9,103 nt of DNA, from positions 1-9,103 of the forward strand of contig JAJXXT010000035.1 in NCBI GenBank assembly GCA_021780935.1. The letters are read 5' to 3'. Each line of letters opens with the position of its first letter. Position 1 is the first letter of the stretch. The position numbers were made by a program, and so were the translations under genes. The stretch is from Pseudomonadota bacterium. GTDB lineage: Bacteria > Pseudomonadota > Alphaproteobacteria > Acetobacterales > Acetobacteraceae. The notes below the pieces were generated by a model. The model saw only the letters and a program-made list of their open reading frames with translations, did no database searches and was not told the origin of the DNA. This document shows positions 1 to 9,103 of this stretch, piece after piece.

Positions 1-3909
<3,909 letters not shown>

Positions 3910-4000
3910 CGGCCTTGCTGGCGGGCCTGTAGCGGCGGGAGCTTGTTCGTGTGTGCCGCAATCGCCGGTTGAAGTGCCCTGCCGCGCCACCACGGAAAGG

Positions 4001-4051
4001 GTGACAAAACTTCACAAACAAGGCAGTCTGCGCTGATTCGGCGTCGATTCG
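4001..4051 (+). promoter_or_regulatory. Candidate promoter/operator region upstream of the response regulator
   Basis: This is the AT-richest part of the 184-bp gap between aroE and the response regulator. It holds two direct-repeat pairs. TGACAAAA (from 4002) and TCACAAAC (from 4012) match at most positions with a 10-bp period. GATTCG occurs at 4035-4040 and 4046-4051 with an 11-bp period. OmpR-family regulators usually bind tandem half-sites 10-11 bp apart, so autoregulation is a reasonable inference. Both GATTC words also fit GANTC, the CcrM methylation site of many alphaproteobacteria. A weak sigma70-like arrangement, TTCACA (4011-4016) and TGATTC (4034-4039) with 17 bp between, is possible but far from consensus. 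Confidence 0.3.
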
Positions 4052-4077
4052 CGCCGGCCAAGAGGGACCCGCCGGCG
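4052..4077 (+). repeat. Inverted repeat in the response-regulator leader
   Basis: CGCCGGC (4052-4058) and GCCGGCG (4071-4077) form perfect 7-bp arms around a 12-nt spacer, ending 5 bp before the Shine-Dalgarno sequence. It could be a leader hairpin or a dyad operator. Arms made only of G and C are not rare in such a GC-rich genome, so the meaning is uncertain. Confidence 0.35.
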
Positions 4078-4082
4078 ACGGT

Positions 4083-4087
4083 GGAGA
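4083..4087 (+). promoter_or_regulatory. Ribosome binding site of the response regulator
   Basis: GGAGA lies 6 nt before GTG at 4094. This good match and spacing fix the non-ATG start of the regulator. Confidence 0.7.
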
Positions 4088-4093
4088 AACAGT

Positions 4094-4840
4094 GTGTCGG
4101 ACATCAAGGAAAGCACCTCCCGCCCGGCGGCGACCAGCATCCGGGTGCTGATGATCGAGGACCAGCCGAGTTTCGCGGAGATCGTCCGCGCGTATCTGCT
4201 GCAGGCGGGGATGGAGGTGGAATGGGCGGCCAACGGCGCGGAGGCGCATACCAAGCGCGCCGCGTTCAAGCCCGAGATCATGCTGGTGGACCTCGAACTG
4301 CCGGATGTCAGCGGGTTCGAGCTGGTCAGCGCCTATGCCGGGCGCTCGGAGTGCGGGATCATCGTCGTTACCGCCAACGGTGAGGAGGCGGCGCGGATCG
4401 CCGGGCTCGATTCCGGGGCTGATGATTATTTCGTGAAGTCGGGGCCGACGCGCGAGCTCGCGGCGCGCATCCATGCGCTGCACCGCCGGCTGAACAAGCC
4501 GCCGGGGGAACGGGCGGGCCGGATCTTTGTGGACGTGCCCGGGCGGCTGGTGACCGGCGAGAGCGGCAAGCAGGAGCGGCTGACCGAGGCGGAGATGGTC
4601 GCGCTGGAGACCATGCTGGACGCCGCGGGGGCGGCGGTGTCGCGCGACTGGCTCTCCAAGGTGGCGCTGCGGCGGCCGATGCATATGGACGACCGCGCCG
4701 TGGATCAACTGGTTTTGAAGCTGCGGCGCAAGCTTTCCTCGGTGGGGGCGCCGGACCGGCTGATCATGTCCTCACGCAATCAGGGTTACATCATCGCCGA
4801 GCCCACCCGGTTCCGCCGTATCGGACCCGGCGGAGCGTAA
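4094..4840 (+). CDS. OmpR-family response regulator (receiver plus winged-helix), orphan
   Basis: This is a two-component transcription factor of 248 aa, starting at GTG with GGAGA 6 nt upstream. The receiver (about 16-130) has the acidic pair E22-D23, phosphoacceptor D66 in MLVDLELPDVSGFEL, switch residue T93 (VVTAN) and conserved K115. K115 is followed by Ser (KSG) instead of the usual cis-Pro. The C-terminal winged helix (about 160-236) starts with LTEAE, has the recognition helix DDRAVDQLVLKLRRKL (199-214) and ends in a wing with QGYII (230-234). It is the usual size for an OmpR regulator plus a 15-residue Ser/Thr-rich N-terminal lead. No histidine kinase lies beside it in the window, so its partner and targets are unknown. 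Direct repeats upstream suggest possible autoregulation. It converges with pepP. The OmpR class is secure; I cannot match it to a named regulator. Confidence 0.92.
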   Translation: MSDIKESTSRPAATSIRVLMIEDQPSFAEIVRAYLLQAGMEVEWAANGAEAHTKRAAFKPEIMLVDLELPDVSGFELVSAYAGRSECGIIVVTANGEEAARIAGLDSGADDYFVKSGPTRELAARIHALHRRLNKPPGERAGRIFVDVPGRLVTGESGKQERLTEAEMVALETMLDAAGAAVSRDWLSKVALRRPMHMDDRAVDQLVLKLRRKLSSVGAPDRLIMSSRNQGYIIAEPTRFRRIGPGGA

Positions 4841-4844
4841 CGGC

Positions 4845-4865
4845 GCGGCGACGCGGGATCGCTGC
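4845..4865 (+). terminator. Possible terminator hairpin after the response regulator
   Basis: GCGGCGA (4845-4851) can pair with TCGCTGC (4859-4865) over 7 bp, with one G-U pair and a 7-nt loop, starting 4 bp after the stop. There is no following T-run, so it is not a canonical intrinsic terminator. Confidence 0.3.
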
Positions 4866-4867
4866 CG

Positions 4868-4905
4868 GTCTATCGCTGGGCGTCTAACGCTGGGCGTCTA
4901 TCGCG
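4868..4905. repeat. 14-bp tandem repeat between convergent genes
   Basis: The units TATCGCTGGGCGTC (4871-4884) and TAACGCTGGGCGTC (4885-4898) differ at one base and are followed by a partial third copy, TATCGCG (4899-4905). The trailing GTCTATCGC also occurs at the front edge. This is about 2.5 copies in the 78-bp spacer between the stops of the response regulator and pepP. It looks like slippage-type duplication in non-coding sequence. Confidence 0.85.
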
Positions 4906-4918
4906 GAGGATTTGGGGC

Positions 4919-6697
4919 TCAGCCGAGTGCCGCACAGCGCGCCGCGAGCCAGGTGCGGTCGTCGGGGGCGAGGCTGGGGCCGACCTCGGCCAGGACGCGT
5001 GCGTGATAGGCATCGATCCAGCCGCGTTCGTCAGGGGTCAGCATGCCGGGCACCATCAGGCTGCGCGCATAGGGCGCGAGGGTGAGCGTCTCGAAGGCGA
5101 GGAACGGTCTGGTGGCCTGGGGGAAGGCCGCCGGCGTCACCAGCAGCAGGTTCTCGATGCGGATGCCGTAGCGTCCGGGCGCGTAGAACCCGGGCTCGTC
5201 GGAGAGGATCATGCCCGCCGCGATCGGCACCGGCCTGGCGGCCCGGCTGATGCCCACCGGCCCCTCGTGCACCGAGAGATAGCTGCCGACGCCGTGGCCC
5301 GTGCCGTGGTCGTAGTCCTGGCCCGCCCGCCACAGGGCGGCTCGGGCGATGGCGTCGAGATGCGGGCCGGCGACACCCTGGGGGAAGGCGAGCATGGCGA
5401 GGGCGACGTGGCCCTTGAGCACGCGGGTGTAGCTCTCGGCGATGTCGGCGGGCGGCGTGGCGGGACCGGTCCAGACGGTGCGGGTGACGTCGGTGGTGCC
5501 CTCGGGATATTGCGCGCCGGAATCGATGAGGAAAATCTCGCCGGGGTTGAGCGGGCGATCGCTTTCGGGCGTGGCGCGGTAGTGGATGACGGCCCCGTGC
5601 GGCCCGGCGCCGGCGATGGCGGGAAAACTCTCGCCGCGAAAGCCTTCGCCCTCGGCCCGCAGCGCGAGCAGCTTGGCGACCGCTGACAACTCCGTCTCGC
5701 GGCCGGCCGCGGTCTCCAGCCAGCGCAGGAAGCGGCAGACGGCGACCGCGTCGCGGCGATGGGCGATGCGCGCGCCGGCCATCTCCACCTCGTTCTTGCA
5801 GGCCTTGAGCAGGATGCAGGGGTCCGTGCCCGGTGCCACGACGGCGCCGGCCTGGCGCAGCGTGGCGGCGAACCAGGCGGGGGTGGCGGCGGCATCGACG
5901 CGCACGCGTTTGCCGGCCAGCGACGCGAGGGCCACCGGCAGCGCCGAACGCTCGGCGATCGAGACGGCGTTGCCCCAGAGGGCGGCGAGCGGCGCCGGGA
6001 TTTTCTGGCGCGGCATGAACAATTCCACCGCGGCATCGGCGTGCAGCAGCGCGAAGCCGAGGCCGAAGGGCGTGTAGGGCACGTCGTCGCCGCGGAAATT
6101 GAGCAGCCAGGCGAGGCTCGCGGGGTCGGAGATGACGGCGGCGTGCTCGCCGGCCTCGCGCAGCCGTGCCGCCGCCTCCTCGCGCTTGGCGGACGAGGTC
6201 TTGCCGGCGAAGGCCAGCGGATGGTCGGCGATCGGGCCGAGCGGCGGCGCCGGCCGGTCGTGCCAGATCGCGTCGACGGGGTTGTTCTCCACGGCCACGA
6301 GGGTGACGCCGGCCTGGGTGTAGCGGGCGAGCGTCTCCTCGGCGAACAGCCAGGGGTCGTAGCCGATGCGCGCGCCAGGCGCCTCGGCGGCGAGCCAGGC
6401 CTGCGGCGGCTGCTCGATCAGGTGGCGGCGCTGCCACAGCGCGGGGTCGGTCTGCGCCTCGGCCTGGAGAGCGTAGCGGCCGTCGGTGAACAGCGCCGCG
6501 CGGTCGGCGAGGACGATGGCGAGGCCGGCGCTGCCGGTAAAGCCGCTGATCCAGGCCAGGCGCTCGGCGTTGGCGGGGACGTATTCGCCCAGATGCTCAT
6601 CGGCGCGGGGGATGAGAAACCCGTCGAGGCTGCGCTGGGCCAGGGCCGCGCGCAGGGCGATGAGGCGGTCGGCCGAATTCAACGTGTTGGATGCCAT
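4919..6697 (-). CDS. pepP: Xaa-Pro aminopeptidase, M24B family, three-domain form
   Basis: This cytosolic metallopeptidase removes the N-terminal residue from peptides with proline in second position. The 592-aa protein has two creatinase-like N-terminal domains (starting RLIALRAAL, with FTDGRYALQAEAQ near residue 70-85), then the pita-bread M24 catalytic domain, and a C-terminal M24-specific tail. All five metal ligands are visible: D392 (LIDSGAQY), D403 (TDVTRT), H468 (GTGHGVG), E501 (SDEPGFY) and E515 (RIEN); H477 (VHEGP) fits the second active-site histidine. The length matches the long APP type (eukaryotic APP1 and many alphaproteobacteria) rather than the about 440-aa E. coli PepP. No signal peptide is seen. 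The ATG at 6697 has GAGG (6706-6709 on the minus strand) 8 nt upstream. It lies on the same strand as uvrD and prmA but is separated from them by a divergent DUF1127 gene, so it probably has its own promoter in the AT-rich spacer. Confidence 0.95.
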   Translation of the reverse strand: MASNTLNSADRLIALRAALAQRSLDGFLIPRADEHLGEYVPANAERLAWISGFTGSAGLAIVLADRAALFTDGRYALQAEAQTDPALWQRRHLIEQPPQAWLAAEAPGARIGYDPWLFAEETLARYTQAGVTLVAVENNPVDAIWHDRPAPPLGPIADHPLAFAGKTSSAKREEAAARLREAGEHAAVISDPASLAWLLNFRGDDVPYTPFGLGFALLHADAAVELFMPRQKIPAPLAALWGNAVSIAERSALPVALASLAGKRVRVDAAATPAWFAATLRQAGAVVAPGTDPCILLKACKNEVEMAGARIAHRRDAVAVCRFLRWLETAAGRETELSAVAKLLALRAEGEGFRGESFPAIAGAGPHGAVIHYRATPESDRPLNPGEIFLIDSGAQYPEGTTDVTRTVWTGPATPPADIAESYTRVLKGHVALAMLAFPQGVAGPHLDAIARAALWRAGQDYDHGTGHGVGSYLSVHEGPVGISRAARPVPIAAGMILSDEPGFYAPGRYGIRIENLLLVTPAAFPQATRPFLAFETLTLAPYARSLMVPGMLTPDERGWIDAYHARVLAEVGPSLAPDDRTWLAARCAALG

Positions 6698-6715
6698 TTT
6701 CCAATCCTCAACTTT

Positions 6716-6750
6716 ATGTCAGACATGCGTCAACTTCATGACTTGTTAAG
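6716..6750. promoter_or_regulatory. AT-rich divergent spacer with small dyads (candidate promoter/operator)
   Basis: The spacer between pepP (minus) and the DUF1127 gene (plus), about 200 bp, begins with an island clearly lower in GC than its surroundings. It contains ATGTC-A-GACAT (6716-6726), GTCA-N6-TGAC (6729-6742) and CTT-GTT-AAG (6742-6750). On the minus strand TTGACG (6733-6728) resembles a -35 box, but I see no good -10 at the right distance. This is where the pepP promoter should lie, and perhaps the DUF1127 one too. The rest of the spacer to 6898 shows nothing recognisable apart from CATATT at 6816-6821. Confidence 0.3.
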
Positions 6751-6898
6751 TGACCAGGCGTTTGGCGCATGGCTGAGGCTCTCAGGCGCCGCTACTCGCC
6801 ACGTCGGCGAGCGCTCATATTGCACTGCACAAAGACCGCGTGACGAACGGCAGATCAGCCCGACGCCCGCCACGGCCTATCAGACCTGGATGCAGACC

Positions 6899-7255
6899 AT
6901 GACCGCCCGAGTTGCCAAGGAAGAGATCGCGATCCTGATGCCGACGCGCCTCACCCACTACTTCACCGATGACACGCAGAACCTGCCGGAGGGTGCGTCC
7001 GAGACCGGGGAGATGTCGGTCTTCGCGCGGGTCGCCGCCGCCGTGGCGGCGCTGCGCGAGCGCCTGGCCGCCCGGCGTGCCCGAAGCGCCGCCGTGACCG
7101 AGCTTGCCCGCCTGTCCGACCACGAGCTGTCGGATATCGGGCTGGTGCGCTCCGACCTGCTGCGGGTGAACGACCCCGGCTTCGTCGCCTCGCACAACGC
7201 CGAGCGTGCCGCGGCCTCCGTCTATGGCTTGCAGACGGTGCACGCGCGCGGCTGA
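6899..7255 (+). CDS. Small DUF1127 (YjiS-like) domain protein
   Basis: The C-terminal part carries the DUF1127 signature, here TELARLSDHELSDIGLVRSDL, a short helix-turn-helix-like segment rich in Arg, Leu and Asp. It is preceded by an amphipathic Ala/Arg helix (VFARVAAAVAALRERLAARRAR). The family is widespread in alpha- and gammaproteobacteria, often in several copies, and is poorly understood; some members have been linked to phosphate or carbon metabolism and RNA control. With the ATG at 6899 the protein has 118 aa. In-frame alternatives are ATG 6890, 6938 (105 aa) and 7013. GGA at 6888-6890 is 8 nt before 6899, while AAGGAAGAG at 6917-6925 is 12 nt or more before 6938, so the start is not settled. 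G/C third-position bias begins near 6842, which favours one of the earlier starts. The frame is also open far upstream through the antisense of pepP, which I regard as chance. No signal peptide or membrane segment is evident. Confidence 0.8.
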   Translation: MTARVAKEEIAILMPTRLTHYFTDDTQNLPEGASETGEMSVFARVAAAVAALRERLAARRARSAAVTELARLSDHELSDIGLVRSDLLRVNDPGFVASHNAERAAASVYGLQTVHARG

Positions 7256-7256
7256 A

Positions 7257-7278
7257 CCGCCGCGAGCCGACGCGGCGG
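7257..7278. terminator. Hairpin between convergent DUF1127 gene and prmA, likely bidirectional terminator
   Basis: CCGCCGCG (7257-7264) and CGCGGCGG (7271-7278) form a perfect 8-bp all-GC stem with the 6-nt loop AGCCGA, starting 2 bp after the DUF1127 stop and 23 bp beyond the prmA stop. A second, mutually exclusive stem is possible: GCGGGC (7275-7280) with GCCCGC (7288-7293). No T-run follows on either strand, so termination is inferred from position and stem strength. Confidence 0.5.
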
Positions 7279-7301
7279 GCTGACCACGCCCGCGTGCAGG
7301 T

Positions 7302-8258
7302 TCATGCATGCCCGGTGATCTCCACCGGCGCGCAAGCCGCCCTCACGAGATTTCTGCGTGGCTTTACCAAGACCAGAGTCGTCCAACGGCCCTGGTCTTG
7401 GCGCTGCCTCAACACCAGGCCTTGGGAGCGGTGCGCGGCGAGCACCATGCGCGCCTGATCGACCGTGAGGCCCGCCAGAATCGCGAACCCGCCCGGCGCC
7501 AGGCGGCGGGCCAGCGGGCGCGCCATGCGGCAGAGCGGACGCGCCAGGATATTCGCGAACACCAGATCGAACGGCGCGCCATCACGGATCCGCGCCTCAC
7601 GAATGGCTGGGGCATGCCAGCCATCACCCTGTGCCGCGCGCACGCGGGTGCGGTTGCGCCGCGCGTTGTCGCGTGCCGAGCGGACCGCCCAGGGGTCGTT
7701 GTCGGTGGCAAGGACGCGCCGGCGCAGCAGCGCCGAGGCGGCCATGGCCAGAACGCCGGAACCGGTACCGAGATCGAGGATGCGGCCGCGCCAGCGAAAC
7801 GGGCGCAGCCTGGGGGCCAGCGATTGCAGCGCCAGCAGGCAGCCGCGCGTTGAGCCGTGCTCGCCAGAGCCGAAGGCGATGCCGGCATCGAGGACCAGGG
7901 TGATGGCGCCCGGGGGGCGGGCCGGCGGCAGATGCGTGCCGCGCAGGGCGAAGCGCCCAATGCGCTGCTCCGGGAAGCCGGCATAGACGCGGGCGAGCCA
8001 GCCGCCGGTCTCGGTCGCCCGGCGGTGCAGCCGGGCGGTGACGCCGCTGGCGGCGCCGGCGAGCGCCAGGGCGAGATCGAGCATTCCGTCCCCTGCCCCG
8101 GCATCCTTCACGCCCTCGACGCGCCACAGGCCACGCGCCTCGTCGTGGAACAGGCCGACGCTGCGGCAGGTGCCGGCGAGGGCCACCTCGTAGGCGTCGC
8201 GGGCTGGCTCCGGCACATCGACGAAGACGGTCTCCAGTTGTCCGGCGGGGCCCTTCAT
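7302..8258 (-). CDS. prmA: Ribosomal protein L11 methyltransferase PrmA
   Basis: PrmA is an S-adenosylmethionine-dependent enzyme that trimethylates amino groups of ribosomal protein L11 in the cytosol. The 318-aa protein has an N-terminal L11-recognition region, then the family hallmark AFGSGEHGST (128-137; the family norm is AFGTGxHxTT). After it come the AdoMet loop ILDLGTGSGVLA (160-171), acidic D186 in ATDNDPWAV and the catalytic-type FANIL (234-238). A basic tail of about 20 residues follows the last expected strand (TLVLVKP). The frame stays open upstream to 8534, but that part lies antiphase inside uvrD, so I place the start at ATG 8258. No Shine-Dalgarno sequence is visible there. 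The start instead overlaps the TGA of a 10-codon mini-ORF that begins at the uvrD stop, hinting at coupled translation. The gap to uvrD is 25 bp, so the two are probably one operon. The Gly/Glu changes in the hallmark are mild and the assignment is firm. Confidence 0.93.
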   Translation of the reverse strand: MKGPAGQLETVFVDVPEPARDAYEVALAGTCRSVGLFHDEARGLWRVEGVKDAGAGDGMLDLALALAGAASGVTARLHRRATETGGWLARVYAGFPEQRIGRFALRGTHLPPARPPGAITLVLDAGIAFGSGEHGSTRGCLLALQSLAPRLRPFRWRGRILDLGTGSGVLAMAASALLRRRVLATDNDPWAVRSARDNARRNRTRVRAAQGDGWHAPAIREARIRDGAPFDLVFANILARPLCRMARPLARRLAPGGFAILAGLTVDQARMVLAAHRSQGLVLRQRQDQGRWTTLVLVKPRRNLVRAACAPVEITGHA

Positions 8259-8287
8259 GACGGCCGCCCCGCATGGGGGACGTTCAT
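8255..8287 (-). other. 10-codon mini-ORF bridging uvrD and prmA
   Basis: On the minus strand an ATG at 8287-8285 overlaps the uvrD stop (TGA 8286-8284) as ATGA. It opens 10 codons (MNVPHAGRPS) and ends at TGA 8257-8255, which overlaps the prmA ATG (8258-8256), again as ATGA. The arrangement could pass terminating ribosomes from uvrD to prmA. It may equally be chance; no Shine-Dalgarno sequence of its own is visible. Confidence 0.35.
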
Positions 8288-9103
8288 GTGCGGGCCACGA
8301 AGCGGTCGAGCACGCGCTTGCTGCCGGCCTTCTCGAAATCGATGTCGAGCCGGTCGTCCTCGGCCGCGGTGACGGTGCCGTAGCCGAATTTCTCATGAAA
8401 GACGCGGGTGCCGACGGCGATGCTGTCCTCGCGCTTCGGCCGTGGCGAGGCCTCCCACGCGGCGGCGATGCGGGGGCGAGCGGCGAAGACCGGGAAGCTC
8501 GGGGCCACGGCGCGCCGGTCCGGCTGACCTTCAAGCGTCACGTGTTCCGCCGGCAGCTCATCGAGGAAACGGCTGGGCATCGAGACCTGCCAGTTGGCGT
8601 AGATGCGGCGGTTGGCGGCGTGCGAGACGATGGCGCGGCGGCGGGCACGGGTGAGGCCGACATAGGCGAGGCGGCGTTCCTCCTCGAGGCCCTTGGCGCC
8701 GCTTTCGTCCATGGTGCGCTGGCTGGGGAAGATGCCGTCCTCCCAGCCGGGGAGGAAAACCGTGTCGAATTCGAGGCCCTTGGCGGCGTGCAGCGTCATC
8801 AGGTTGACGCGGTCGCCGGCGGCGTTCTCCTCGTTCTCCATCACCAGCGAAACATGGTCGAGAAAGGCCGGCAGCGTGTCGAAATCGGCCAGCGCGCGGA
8901 CGAACTCCTTGAGGTTTTCGAGCCTGCCAGGCGCCTCGGGCGAGGTATCGGCCTGCCACATGCCGGTGTAGCCGCTGGCGTCGAGCATGGTCTCGACGGT
9001 CGCGACATGGCCGTCGCGCGGCAGCATGTCGCGCCAGGCGTTGAAGCCCGCGAGCAGCTCGCGCAGCGCGTCGCGCGGCCGGCCGCGCAGGCCGCCCTCG
9101 GCG
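8284..9103 (-). CDS. uvrD: UvrD/PcrA-type DNA helicase, C-terminal part (5' end outside window)
   Basis: This is a superfamily 1A 3'-5' DNA helicase used in nucleotide excision and mismatch repair and in clearing proteins from DNA. Only the last 272 codons are here; the frame is open to the window edge, so the ATG at 9027 is internal. Visible parts of the 2A/2B region are motif V, VNLMTLHAAKGLEF then VFLPGWEDGIFP (around 8730-8810), and motif VI, EERRLAYVGLTRARRR (around 8637-8685), with the arginines that contact ATP. The end is a Tudor-like C-terminal domain (VGTRVFHEKFGYGTV, near 8370-8415, ending DRFVART) of the kind that binds RNA polymerase in UvrD/PcrA. The Rep helicase lacks that tail, so UvrD/PcrA is preferred. 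The ATPase motifs I-IV lie outside the window. It is followed by prmA after 25 bp. Confidence 0.95.
   Translation of the reverse strand, partial: AEGGLRGRPRDALRELLAGFNAWRDMLPRDGHVATVETMLDASGYTGMWQADTSPEAPGRLENLKEFVRALADFDTLPAFLDHVSLVMENEENAAGDRVNLMTLHAAKGLEFDTVFLPGWEDGIFPSQRTMDESGAKGLEEERRLAYVGLTRARRRAIVSHAANRRIYANWQVSMPSRFLDELPAEHVTLEGQPDRRAVAPSFPVFAARPRIAAAWEASPRPKREDSIAVGTRVFHEKFGYGTVTAAEDDRLDIDFEKAGSKRVLDRFVART

Noticed and set aside
4001..4015. CRP-like dyad GTGA/TCAC upstream of the response regulator
   Set aside because: The arms are separated by 7 bp instead of the 6 bp of CRP sites and the flanks do not match; the direct-repeat reading explains the bases better.
5031..6437. 468-codon minus-strand frame overlapping pepP in another phase
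   Set aside because: Same-strand out-of-phase shadow with extreme Arg/Pro content; pepP frame has the conserved motifs.
5759..7255. A 498-codon plus-strand reading frame running from inside pepP into the DUF1127 gene
   Set aside because: Its first 940 bases are antisense to a well-supported pepP with all metal ligands, and the encoded sequence is low-complexity Gly/Arg. Only the 3' end shows a family signature, so only that part is annotated.
8259..8534. Upstream extension of the prmA frame to 8534
   Set aside because: It would overlap the uvrD Tudor-like domain by 250 bases and encodes Ser/Arg/Pro-rich sequence unlike PrmA; the family N-terminus fits ATG 8258.

Overview
This is a GC-rich window (roughly 70% G+C by eye, strong G/C third-position bias) from a bacterial chromosome. 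Protein sequences and gene neighbours suggest an alphaproteobacterium, most likely Acetobacteraceae or a relative. That assignment rests on remembered family features (recN next to ligA; uvrD, prmA and a long three-domain pepP close together; a small DUF1127 protein), not on a search. I see no mobile element, phage gene, CRISPR array, rRNA or tRNA. The content is core housekeeping, and I did not find a new multi-gene system.

Left part (1-3909, plus strand): the 3' part of recN (double-strand break repair ATPase), complete ligA (NAD-dependent DNA ligase) and complete aroE (shikimate dehydrogenase). They are chained by two 4-bp ATGA stop/start overlaps, so they probably form one translationally coupled transcript. 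recN and ligA share DNA repair and replication; aroE is metabolic and seems to ride along.

Middle (3910-4918): a 184-bp gap, AT-rich at its core, with two pairs of short direct repeats, one of them a pair of GATTC sites. It precedes an orphan OmpR-type response regulator (GTG start, good Shine-Dalgarno). The regulator is convergent with the next gene, and the short space between them holds a candidate hairpin and a 14-bp tandem repeat.

Right part (4919-9103): three minus-strand genes in transcription order: uvrD (3' part only), prmA (ribosomal protein L11 methyltransferase) and pepP (Xaa-Pro aminopeptidase, 592 aa). A small DUF1127 gene on the plus strand sits between prmA and pepP. It is divergent from pepP across an AT-rich spacer and convergent with prmA across a strong 8-bp-stem hairpin. 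The uvrD-prmA junction carries a 10-codon mini-ORF whose start overlaps the uvrD stop and whose stop overlaps the prmA start.

The observations most worth checking are that mini-ORF bridge, the paired GATTC and direct-repeat sites before the response regulator, the DUF1127 gene inside a housekeeping cluster, and the overlapping hairpins after it.
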